NCBI GenBank assembly: GCA_027490345.1
Contig: JAIXYF010000407.1
Coordinates: 1-11,204 of the forward strand
Direction: 5' to 3'
DNA: 11,204 nucleotides
DNA from: Novosphingobium sp.
GTDB lineage: Bacteria; Pseudomonadota; Alphaproteobacteria; Sphingomonadales; Sphingomonadaceae
Below, in pieces: positions 1 to 6,330 of this stretch. Made by a program: the position numbers and the translations under genes. The stretch's first letter is position 1. Every line of letters begins with the position of its first letter. The notes beneath the pieces are model-generated. The model was not told the origin of the DNA, did no database searches, and saw only the letters and a program-made list of their open reading frames with translations.

Positions 1-270
1 GCCAATCTGCCGCCCGCGCAGATCTTCGGCGCCATCGGATCGCGCGGCGGTCTCAATGATTTCTTTGCCGCGCGCGGCATTGCCAAGGATCAGGCCGCAC
101 AGTGCCTCGCCAAGGCCGACACCGCGACCAAGCTGGCCACCGATACGCAGAAGGCCGGAGAGACCTACAACGTCACCGGAACGCCCACGTTCATCGTCAA
201 TGGCCGCAACGCCGAAGTGGCCAGCTGGGACGCGCTGGAGCCGATCCTGAAGCAGGCCGGCGCGCGTTGA
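1..270 (+). CDS. DsbA-like thioredoxin-fold protein, C-terminal fragment (5' end outside window)
   Basis: An open frame runs from the left edge to a TGA at 268-270 and gives the last 89 residues of a protein. The fragment carries GTPTFIVNG at fragment residues 60-68. This is the cis-proline loop (TPTF) of DsbA-family thioredoxin-fold proteins, which is followed by a short strand and a C-terminal helix, as here. Family members are periplasmic thiol-disulfide oxidoreductases. The CxxC active site and any signal peptide would lie upstream of the window, so catalytic competence cannot be judged. One cysteine (fragment residue 35) is visible in the helical region. The gene ends 59 bases before smc on the same strand, so co-transcription with smc is possible. 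The family call is fairly secure; the exact member (DsbA, DsbG-like or other) is not determined. Confidence 0.8.
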   Translation, partial: ANLPPAQIFGAIGSRGGLNDFFAARGIAKDQAAQCLAKADTATKLATDTQKAGETYNVTGTPTFIVNGRNAEVASWDALEPILKQAGAR

Positions 271-314
271 TCGCCCAGCAATGAACGCCGCCATGCAGCC
301 CGGACACCACGCGT

Positions 315-321
315 AAGGGGG
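315..321 (+). promoter_or_regulatory. Ribosome binding site that selects the smc start
   Basis: AAGGGGG lies 8 bases before the ATG at 330. The in-frame ATG at 363 fits the usual SMC N-terminus (MQFTRLKLSGFKSF) but has no comparable purine-rich site before it. This favours the 330 start, although family alignment alone would pick 363. Confidence 0.55.
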
Positions 322-329
322 CAGATGGC

Positions 330-3300
330 ATGGCAGAGCGCGCGGCGGATGGGCGGGCGCCGATGCAGTTCACGCGGCTGAAGCTCTCGGGCTTCAAAAG
401 CTTCGTCGAACCAGCCGAACTGCGCATCGAGCCAGGCCTGACCGGCGTGGTCGGCCCCAATGGCTGCGGCAAATCGAATCTGCTCGAAGCGATCCGCTGG
501 GTCATGGGCGAAGGTTCGGCCCGCAGCTTGCGTGGCGGCGGCATGGATGACGTGATCTTTGCCGGCACAGCCCGGCGCCCGGCGCGCGATTTTGCCGAAG
601 TCATGCTGTGCGCGCAGACCGACCCTTCCGGCCCTTATGGCGGCGAGCTTGAGGTGGTGCGCCGGATTGAGCGCGGCGCAGGCAGCGCCTACCGCGTGAA
701 CGGGCGCGATGTGCGCGCCAAGGACGTGGCGCTGGTCTTTGCCGATGCCGCCACGGGCGCCCACAGCCCGGCGCTCGTCAGCCAGGGGCGCATTGCCGCC
801 GTGATCGCCGCGCGCCCCGCCGAGCGCCGCGCCATGCTCGAAGAAGCGGCGGGGATCGCGGGCCTGCACGTGCGGCGCAAGGACGCCGAAGCCAAATTGC
901 GCGCGACCGAGAGCAATCTTGCCCGGCTGGACGATCTCATCGTCACGCTCGAAGCGCAAGTCGGCGCGCTGCGGCGGCAGGCGCGGGCAGCAGAGCGCTA
1001 CAAGGCCGTCTCCGAACGCATCCGCGTCGCCGAAGCGCGTCTGATCTTCGCGCGGTGGCGCGATGCCGCTGCCGCCGCCGAAGCTGCGCGCGCCGCCGCC
1101 GCCCGCGCCGATACCGGCGTAAGCGAGGCTCAGGCCGCCGCGCGCACCGCGCAGGAGGCGCAGCACACCGCCGCCGCTGCGCAAAGCGCCGCACGCGATG
1201 CCCTGTTTGATCGGCGGCAGGATGCGGCGGCAGGCGGCCAGCGCATCGCCGCGCTCACCGCGCAGGCCGAAGCCGCTGCCCAGCGCCTGGCCGATATCGA
1301 CCGCCAGATCCGCCGGATCGAAGACGAGCGGCGCGAGGCCGACCGCCTGACCAGCGATGCCGCCGCCGCCCTTATGCGGCTCGAAGCCGATCTGGCTGCC
1401 GCCGAAGCCGCTATTGCCGCGCAGACGGCGGAAGGGCCAGGCCTCAAATCCGCCGAAGCGGCCGCCGAACAGGCGGCGCGGGCTGCCGAACTGGCGCTGG
1501 CCGCGATGGTGGCGCAGCAGGCCGGGATCGAGGCCGAATGGCGCGTTGCCGAAGCCGCTGCGGCCGCTGCGCGCCAACGGCTGGCGCGGCTGGACGGCGA
1601 GGAAGCGCGCCTTGCCACCGCGCGCCGCGCGCTGGACGCCGAACCCGATCCGGCCGAGGCCATGGCCGGTGCAGAGGCCCGGCGCGCCGGGGCGGCGGCA
1701 TCGCTGGCCGAAGTGGGCGCAGCGCGCGAGAGCCTGACCGCGGGGCGCGAACGCCTTGCCGCCGCGCGCGATGCTGCAGCCGCAGAGCTTGCCGCAGCGC
1801 GCGCCGATCTGATCGGGCTGGAGCGCGAGGCAGCCGCGCTCACGCGGGACAAGGCTGCTCGCGATGCCGCAGCCGCGCGCACCGGCAAAGGCCCCAGCGC
1901 GCTGGCCGCCGCGCGCGCCGCGCCCGGCTATGAACGCGCGCTGGCCGCCGTGCTGGGCCGCGATTCCGGCGCACCGCTGGGCGCCGCGCCAAATGGCGAC
2001 GGCCGCTTCTGGACCGGCGCGGCAGCACCTGCCCCCCGCGCCGATGCCCTGCTCCACCACGTCACCCGCTGCCCGCCCGAGCTGGCCGCCCGCCTTGCCC
2101 TGGTGCGCGTAGCCGATGCAGACGGAGGCGAACCGCTGGCCCCCGGCGAATGGCTGGTGACGCGCGAGGGCCATCTGCGGCGCTGGGACGGGTTTGTGGC
2201 GCGCGGCGAAGGCGGGGCGGAAGCCGCCGTACTGGCGGCCGAAAACCGCTTGGCCGAACTGGAAGCGGCGCTGCCCGAACGGCGCGCCGCCGCGCAAACC
2301 GCCGAAGCTGCCAGCAACGCCGCGCAAGCCGAACTGGCCCGCGTGCAGACAGACCTGACCGCCAGCGAACGCGCGCTGGCCGCTGCTGCCGATGATGAAC
2401 GCAGCGCCCTGCGCGCACTCGATCAGGCCGAGGCGGCGCGCGCCCGGATTGCGGCACGCGGCGCCGAAATGGACCGCGCCGCCGCCGATCTGGCCAGCCA
2501 GCGACAGACAGCTCAGGCAGACCTTGATGAGGCCGAGGCCCGCCGCGCCGCGCTGCCCGATCCCGCTGCCGGGCGCGCGGCGGTGGAGGCGGAGCGCCAG
2601 CGCAACACCCAAGCCCGCGCCGCCTATCAGAGTGCGCTGGCTGCGGTGGCGGCGCATGGCCAAGCGCTTGCGGTGGGCAAAGAGCGCCTCACGGCCCTGC
2701 GCGGCGATATTCGCGGCTGGCAGGCCCGCGCGGGCGATGCGGCGCGGCGGCTGGCCGCAATGGCCGGGCAGGCGGGCGATCTGGCGCAGGAGCGCGGGGT
2801 GGTGGCGGCCAAGCCCCCTGCCCTCGCCCGCGATCTGGCCGAAGCGCAGGCCCTGCAGGAGCGCTACGGCGCTGCGCTGGCCGAGGCCGAGGCCGCGCTG
2901 GCCAGCAGCGAAACCGAAGCCCGCAGCGCCGATACCGCGCTTGCCGCCGCGAACGAGGCGCTTGCCAGCGCCCGCGAGGCCCGCGCCGCGCTGGGCGCCA
3001 AGGCTGAGAATGAGGACCAGCGGCGGCAGGAAATGGCCGGAATTGCTGGTGAACGCTTCCAGTGCCCGCCGCCGCTCCTGCCCGAACGCATCGGCTTTCC
3101 CGGCAGCGACGTGGCCGCCGCGCCCGAGGAATCCGCAGCGCACGACCGGCTTCTGGCAGAGCGCGAGCGGCTGGGGCCGGTCAACCTCGTGGCCGCGACC
3201 GAACTGGCCGAAGCCGAGGCCCAGCATCAGGCCATCGTGACCGAGCAGGCCGAACTGACCGAAGCGGTGGGCCGCCTGCGCGGCTCGATCGGCGCCTTGA

Positions 3301-3803
3301 ACCGCGAAGGGCGCGAGCGGCTGCGCGCCGCGTTCGAGGCGGTCGACGCGCATTTTCGGCGCCTGTTTGCCCGGCTGTTCGGCGGCGGCGAGGCGCATCT
3401 GGCGCTGATCGACAGCGACGATCCACTCGAAGCCGGCCTCGAAATCTTCGCCCAGCCGCCGGGCAAGCGCCTGCAATCGCTCACGCTGCTTTCAGGCGGT
3501 GAACAAGCACTGACAGCGGTCGCGCTGATCTTCGGCCTGTTCCTGACCAACCCCGCGCCGATCTGCGTGCTCGACGAAGTCGACGCGCCGCTCGACGACG
3601 CCAATATCGAGCGCTTCTGCGATCTGCTTGATGCGATGGCGGCAGAGACCACCACGCGTTACCTCATCGTGACGCACAACGCGGTGACAATGAGCCGGAT
3701 GCACCGCCTGTTCGGCGTGACAATGGTGGAACGCGGCATTTCGCGGCTGGTGAGCGTGGATCTGGGCGGAGCGGAGAGTTTGCTGGCAGGGGCCGCGGGT
3801 TGA
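330..3803 (+). CDS. smc: Chromosome segregation/condensin ATPase SMC
   Basis: This protein of 1157 residues is the size of a full-length bacterial SMC, the coiled-coil ABC-type ATPase that dimerises and organises newly replicated chromosomes with ScpA and ScpB. The N-terminal head has the GFKSF opening, Walker A GPNGCGKS (residues 42-49), the R-loop region SARSLRGG (63-70) and a Q-loop in LVSQGRI (149-155). A long Ala/Glu/Arg-rich coiled coil follows to about 515. A compact hinge lies at about 520-625, ending near LVTREGHLRRWDGF. A second coiled coil runs to about 940. The C-terminal head has LGPVNL (948-953), the signature LSGGEQ (1054-1059), Walker B ICVLDE (1078-1083) with its D-loop, and the H-loop VTHN. 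All ATPase motifs are intact. No scpA or scpB lies nearby. The start at 330 follows the ribosome binding site; 363 is the alternative (1146 residues). Confidence 0.97.
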   Translation: MAERAADGRAPMQFTRLKLSGFKSFVEPAELRIEPGLTGVVGPNGCGKSNLLEAIRWVMGEGSARSLRGGGMDDVIFAGTARRPARDFAEVMLCAQTDPSGPYGGELEVVRRIERGAGSAYRVNGRDVRAKDVALVFADAATGAHSPALVSQGRIAAVIAARPAERRAMLEEAAGIAGLHVRRKDAEAKLRATESNLARLDDLIVTLEAQVGALRRQARAAERYKAVSERIRVAEARLIFARWRDAAAAAEAARAAAARADTGVSEAQAAARTAQEAQHTAAAAQSAARDALFDRRQDAAAGGQRIAALTAQAEAAAQRLADIDRQIRRIEDERREADRLTSDAAAALMRLEADLAAAEAAIAAQTAEGPGLKSAEAAAEQAARAAELALAAMVAQQAGIEAEWRVAEAAAAAARQRLARLDGEEARLATARRALDAEPDPAEAMAGAEARRAGAAASLAEVGAARESLTAGRERLAAARDAAAAELAAARADLIGLEREAAALTRDKAARDAAAARTGKGPSALAAARAAPGYERALAAVLGRDSGAPLGAAPNGDGRFWTGAAAPAPRADALLHHVTRCPPELAARLALVRVADADGGEPLAPGEWLVTREGHLRRWDGFVARGEGGAEAAVLAAENRLAELEAALPERRAAAQTAEAASNAAQAELARVQTDLTASERALAAAADDERSALRALDQAEAARARIAARGAEMDRAAADLASQRQTAQADLDEAEARRAALPDPAAGRAAVEAERQRNTQARAAYQSALAAVAAHGQALAVGKERLTALRGDIRGWQARAGDAARRLAAMAGQAGDLAQERGVVAAKPPALARDLAEAQALQERYGAALAEAEAALASSETEARSADTALAAANEALASAREARAALGAKAENEDQRRQEMAGIAGERFQCPPPLLPERIGFPGSDVAAAPEESAAHDRLLAERERLGPVNLVAATELAEAEAQHQAIVTEQAELTEAVGRLRGSIGALNREGRERLRAAFEAVDAHFRRLFARLFGGGEAHLALIDSDDPLEAGLEIFAQPPGKRLQSLTLLSGGEQALTAVALIFGLFLTNPAPICVLDEVDAPLDDANIERFCDLLDAMAAETTTRYLIVTHNAVTMSRMHRLFGVTMVERGISRLVSVDLGGAESLLAGAAG

Positions 3804-3806
3804 CAG

Positions 3807-3826
3807 ATGTATTTTTGTAGTTACAT
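3807..3826. promoter_or_regulatory. Inverted repeat upstream of brnT, possible operator
   Basis: ATGTA (3807-3811) and TACAT (3822-3826) form an inverted repeat separated by 10 bases, and a tighter TGTA-GT-TACA palindrome (3816-3825) sits within it. It lies about 95-110 bases before brnT in the AT-richest part of the window. BrnA antitoxins are known to autorepress their operons through a ribbon-helix-helix domain, so this is a candidate operator. Short AT-rich palindromes also occur by chance and no clear -35/-10 pair anchors it, so the call is weak. Confidence 0.25.
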
Positions 3827-3827
3827 T

Positions 3828-3856
3828 AAAAAGGCAGGATATGCCCCACCCTGCCT
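3828..3856 (-). terminator. Probable rho-independent terminator, minus strand
   Basis: AGGCAGG (3832-3838) and CCTGCCT (3850-3856) form a perfect 7-bp stem with an 11-base loop. Read on the minus strand, the stem runs straight into TTTTT (complement of 3828-3832), as in an intrinsic terminator. On the plus strand no T-run follows, so it is at best a weak terminator for smc. The only minus-strand gene that could feed it is soxR, whose coding region stops at 4442 without a terminator of its own. Transcripts would then cross brnTA in antisense before ending here. Confidence 0.45.
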
Positions 3857-3909
3857 CGCTTCTCGGGCATGCAAGGAAGGAAAGTGTGATTATGTAGCGG
3901 ATGAGCTTC

Positions 3910-3914
3910 GGAGG
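3910..3914 (+). promoter_or_regulatory. Ribosome binding site that selects a TTG start for brnT
   Basis: GGAGG is 5 bases from the TTG at 3920 but only 2 bases from the GTG at 3917. The spacing favours TTG as the initiator. Confidence 0.55.
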
Positions 3915-3919
3915 CAGTG

Positions 3920-4201
3920 TTGGACGAGATTACAATTGAGTACGACGAAGCCAAGAGGCTCAAAATTCTGGAAGAACGCGGTCTGGACCTTGCAGATTCC
4001 ATTCTGGTTTTCATGGGAAGCTATGTCGAGCTTGCCGATGACCGTCAGGATTATGGTGAGGTGCGATATCGTGTTTGGGGCTTTTTGCGCGAACGCCGAG
4101 TAAGCCTCGTCTGGACGCCACGCGGCAATAACCGTCGCATCATCACCATGCGTTATGCCCATGAATCAGAAAACCATGCCAGACAAAGAACCTTGGATTG
4201 A
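3920..4201 (+). CDS. brnT: BrnT-family toxin of a type II toxin-antitoxin system
   Basis: The 93-residue product matches the BrnT pattern along its length. It has an N-terminal YDEAKRLKILEERGLDLADSILVF segment (family form: WDEAK...HGVDFADA), then DDRQDYGEVRY, VWTPRGNNRRIITMR and a basic tail. BrnT toxins are RelE-fold ribonucleases that stop translation and are neutralised by the partner BrnA. The likely start is TTG at 3920, chosen by GGAGG 5 bases upstream; GTG at 3917 is the alternative. The gene is near 50% GC against about 70% or more in smc, a sign of acquisition. It is followed in an overlapping frame by brnA, the usual toxin-first order of this family. Key motifs look intact, so an active toxin is likely but unproven. 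Confidence 0.9.
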   Translation: MDEITIEYDEAKRLKILEERGLDLADSILVFMGSYVELADDRQDYGEVRYRVWGFLRERRVSLVWTPRGNNRRIITMRYAHESENHARQRTLD

Positions 4202-4445
4202 TCCAGACGACGTCGATGTCGAATGGACAGAAGATCAGTTCCAGCGAGCAGCCGTGTATGTCGGCGGGCAGCTTGTCAGTCCCGCCAATGGCACATGGAC
4301 GCGCCCTGGCCGCCCCGTCTCCGAAAACCCCAAGAAGCAGGTAACTCTGCGGCTCGATCCCGATGTGATCGAGAAGTTCCGCGCCACGGGCAAGGGCTGG
4401 CAATCGCGCATCAATGCTGAATTGCGCAAGGCGCTTGGGATCTAA
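4155..4445 (+). CDS. brnA: BrnA-family antitoxin
   Basis: The 96-residue product has an acidic N-terminal half rich in Asp and Glu (residues 9-30), which probably wraps the toxin. A GRPVSENPKKQVTLRLDPDVIEKF segment and GWQSRINAELRKAL follow, the ribbon-helix-helix DNA-binding end typical of BrnA. BrnA binds BrnT and represses the shared promoter. The reading frame starts inside brnT (47-base overlap from ATG 4155). In-frame ATGs at 4161 and 4176 are alternatives and none has a strong ribosome binding site, so translation is probably coupled to brnT. GC content rises towards the 3' end. The TAA stop (4443-4445) shares bases with the soxR stop on the other strand. Confidence 0.9.
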   Translation: MPMNQKTMPDKEPWIDPDDVDVEWTEDQFQRAAVYVGGQLVSPANGTWTRPGRPVSENPKKQVTLRLDPDVIEKFRATGKGWQSRINAELRKALGI

Positions 4446-4900
4446 TCCAGCACGAACCGCGGCCCCGGTCCTGCCGCCGATGCCCGGTCCTCCTTGTTGT
4501 AGAGCGCGCAGCGATCGAGGCTGAGGCAGCCGCAGCCAATGCATTCATCGAGCTTGTTGCGCGTACGCGTGAGGAGCTGGATGCGGCCATCGATCTCACC
4601 GCGCAAGGAGCGGCTGATGCGCTGCCAATCGAGCACGGTGGGCGTGCGGCCATGGGGGAGCGAGGCAAGCTCGCGTTCGATTTCGGCAAGGCCGAGGCCG
4701 AGGCGCTGGGCAATGAGAATAAAGCTCAGCCGGCGGATATCGGAGCGCAGGAAGCGGCGCTGGTTGCCCCCGGTGCGCACCGCAGCGATCAACCCGCGCT
4801 CCTCGTAATAGCGGATGGCCGAAACGGCGAGGCCGGTGCGCTGGGCGACGACGCCGATGGGCACCAGATCGTTGCGGCCCTTGGCCGATTTGCCAACCAT
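4442..4900 (-). CDS. soxR: SoxR, redox-sensing [2Fe-2S] MerR-family transcription activator
   Basis: This 152-residue protein has an N-terminal MerR helix-turn-helix (IGVVAQRTGLAVSAIRYYEERGLI, residues 15-38) and a central dimerisation helix. The C-terminal cluster C120-x2-C123-x-C125-x5-C131 (CIGCGCLSLDRC) is the SoxR [2Fe-2S] ligand signature. SoxR sits on its box in both states and, once its cluster is oxidised by redox-cycling compounds or superoxide, untwists promoters with overlong spacers. No soxS is visible. In most bacteria outside the enterics SoxR acts directly on target genes, and here a matching box lies between soxR and the divergent VOC gene. That box is about 26 bases from the soxR start, so autoregulation is plausible. 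The ATG at 4898-4900 aligns with the usual N-terminus. The gene ends tail-to-tail on brnA. Confidence 0.96.
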   Translation of the reverse strand: MVGKSAKGRNDLVPIGVVAQRTGLAVSAIRYYEERGLIAAVRTGGNQRRFLRSDIRRLSFILIAQRLGLGLAEIERELASLPHGRTPTVLDWQRISRSLRGEIDGRIQLLTRTRNKLDECIGCGCLSLDRCALYNKEDRASAAGPGPRFVLD

Positions 4901-4922
4901 CGCGAATTCCCGGATTATCTGC

Positions 4923-4953
4923 TTGACCTAAAGCGGACTTGAGGTTGCATAAG
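4923..4953 (+). promoter_or_regulatory. SoxR box and SoxR-dependent promoter of the VOC gene
   Basis: An inverted repeat ACCTAAAG-CGGA-CTTGAGGT spans 4926-4945, with 7 of 8 arm positions pairing. It matches the known SoxR site (CCTCAAG-TTAA-CTTGAGG in E. coli soxS) in arms and in the 4-base centre. It lies between a good -35, TTGACC (4923-4928), and a -10-like CATAAG (4948-4953), separated by 19 bp. That overlong spacer is typical of MerR/SoxR-activated promoters. The promoter points to the VOC gene, whose ATG is 38 bases downstream. The soxR promoter should lie on the opposite strand in the same gap. Confidence 0.8.
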
Positions 4954-4991
4954 CATAAGCGCGTAGACATTCCAGAAGGGAGTTATCCGAA

Positions 4992-5372
4992 ATGGGCCTA
5001 CCTGCCGCGCGCCTCGAGCACCTTAATATCCGCGTCAGCGATCCCGATCGCACCGCCACCTTCCTGGCCCGCCTGTGCGGCTGGCACGAACGCTGGCGCG
5101 GGCCTTCGCAGCTGGGCGGATGGACCATCCACCTTGGCAGCGAGTTCGATTATATCGCGCTTTATCAAGGGGAAGAGCCGCTGATCGGCCGATTTTCCAA
5201 AGGCCAGCCGCTGCAACACATCGGCCTTGTCGTCGAAGATCTCGATGCAGCGGAGCAGGTGGTGATCGCAGCCGGACTCACACCGTTCAACCACGCCGAC
5301 TACGAGCCGGGCCGCCGGTTTTATGTCCTCGATTGGGACGGCATCGAGTGGGAAATCGTGAGTTACGCCTGA
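4992..5372 (+). CDS. VOC (glyoxalase/bleomycin-resistance fold) protein, predicted SoxR target
   Basis: The 126-residue product is one VOC unit made of two beta-alpha-beta-beta-beta modules. LEHLNIRVSD (8-17) opens the first and LQHIGLVVEDLDA (74-86) opens the second, each with the family histidine (H10, H76). The closing strand IEWEIVSY (118-125) supplies the usual C-terminal glutamate (E121). The acidic ligand expected near the end of the first module is not obvious: YIALYQ (54-59) has no Glu at that place, so metal binding may be altered. The fold covers glyoxalase I, dioxygenases, fosfomycin/bleomycin resistance and uncharacterised members; substrate is unknown. AGAAGGGAG about 9 bases before the ATG fixes the start. 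The upstream SoxR box implies induction by redox-active compounds. The 3' end overlaps ubiA by 10 bases. Confidence 0.88.
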   Translation: MGLPAARLEHLNIRVSDPDRTATFLARLCGWHERWRGPSQLGGWTIHLGSEFDYIALYQGEEPLIGRFSKGQPLQHIGLVVEDLDAAEQVVIAAGLTPFNHADYEPGRRFYVLDWDGIEWEIVSYA

Positions 5373-6295
5373 GCGGCAGCGCCGACCACGAAGCACGCCG
5401 CCGCCACCAATGCGCCCGCGAATCGGTTTGAGCGAAAGCGCGCGAGCGCGCTGGCCCCGTCTGCCGTATCGAGCGTGAGGGCCTGCCATGCGAAATGCAG
5501 CGCCACTGGCAGCAGCGCCAAAAGCGCGACCAGATCCGGCCGCACCAGCCAGACCGCCCCCGCCCAGCAACCAATCGCCATGGCATAGAGCGCCGTCACT
5601 CCGGCGCGGACATGCTGGCCGAACGAAAGAGCGGACGAGCCGATGCCAACCATCGCATCGTCCTCGCGGTCCTGCAGCGCGTAGATCGTATCATAGGCCA
5701 TGCACCAGGCCCAGCACCCGGCATAGAGCAGCCCCAGCGGGGCAAGCCGGTCAAACCCCATGACCTCGATCCAGCCGACCGGTGCGCCCCACGTGAAGAC
5801 CAGGCCCAGCCACGCCTGCGGCCAGCCGGTGATCCGCTTCATGAAAGGATAGGCCGCCACCAGCGCCAGACTGCCGAGGGCCACCACTTGCGCCTCCCAG
5901 CGCAACTGGAGCAGGACGACAAGGCCCGCCCCGCACAGCGCGAGGAGCCAGACCCACGCGACTTTCTTGGCAATCGCACCGCTGGCGATAGGGCGCGCGG
6001 CAGTCCGCGCGACGCGGGCATCGAGATCGGCATCAACGATATCGTTATAGACACAGCCCGCCCCGCGCATCGCAACGGAGCCAAGCAGGAACCACAGGAA
6101 GGTTCCCCAGCGCCCCGTTCCGCCCGCCAGAAACAAGCCCCATGCGCAAGGCCAGAACAGCAGCCACGAACCGATGGGCCGATCAAACCGGGCGATCAGC
6201 GCCAGATCGCGCACAGTGGGCGGCAGCAGAGTAAGCACGCCGCGATACTCGCTGTCGGGCACGATTTCCGGCGGGCTGGTCATGCTGCGCTGCAT
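5363..6295 (-). CDS. ubiA: 4-hydroxybenzoate polyprenyltransferase UbiA
   Basis: This 310-residue polytopic inner-membrane protein attaches the polyprenyl chain to 4-hydroxybenzoate in ubiquinone synthesis. Both Asp-rich Mg/prenyl-diphosphate motifs are present: NDIVDADLD (84-92), followed by the conserved RTAARPIASG, and YDTIYALQDREDD (201-213), nearly the E. coli form. RFDRPIGSWLLFWP (36-49) is the conserved N-terminal segment, and roughly eight to nine hydrophobic helices follow. Length is slightly above the usual 290 because of an N-terminal extension. An in-frame ATG at 6281-6283 (residue 5) is an alternative start, and neither start has a well-spaced ribosome binding site. The gene is divergent from rsmE with only 35 bases between them, and its last codons overlap the end of the VOC gene. 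Confidence 0.95.
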   Translation of the reverse strand: MQRSMTSPPEIVPDSEYRGVLTLLPPTVRDLALIARFDRPIGSWLLFWPCAWGLFLAGGTGRWGTFLWFLLGSVAMRGAGCVYNDIVDADLDARVARTAARPIASGAIAKKVAWVWLLALCGAGLVVLLQLRWEAQVVALGSLALVAAYPFMKRITGWPQAWLGLVFTWGAPVGWIEVMGFDRLAPLGLLYAGCWAWCMAYDTIYALQDREDDAMVGIGSSALSFGQHVRAGVTALYAMAIGCWAGAVWLVRPDLVALLALLPVALHFAWQALTLDTADGASALARFRSNRFAGALVAAACFVVGAAAQA

Positions 6296-6330
6296 AGCCC
6301 CCGTGCCCGCAATCGGCTAGGGGTCTCGCC

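Noticed and set aside
2392..3240. 282-codon open frame on the plus strand in another frame of smc
   Set aside because: Pro/Arg/Ala-rich low-complexity translation with no domain; a by-product of high GC.
165..3476. Very long open frame (1103 codons) on the minus strand opposite smc
   Set aside because: It is a shadow of the GC-rich, strongly biased smc coding frame. Its translation is low-complexity Gly/Ala/Arg with no recognisable domain, while the plus frame has every SMC motif.
3815..3844. TTGTAG ... ATATGC as a brnTA promoter
   Set aside because: Both hexamers are poor matches, the spacing is 18 and the -10 would lie inside the terminator-like hairpin; too weak to list as a feature.
3807..4103. 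98-codon frame with several cysteines starting just after smc
   Set aside because: It overlaps brnT in another frame, has no ribosome binding site and no recognisable motif; brnT is the supported gene here.
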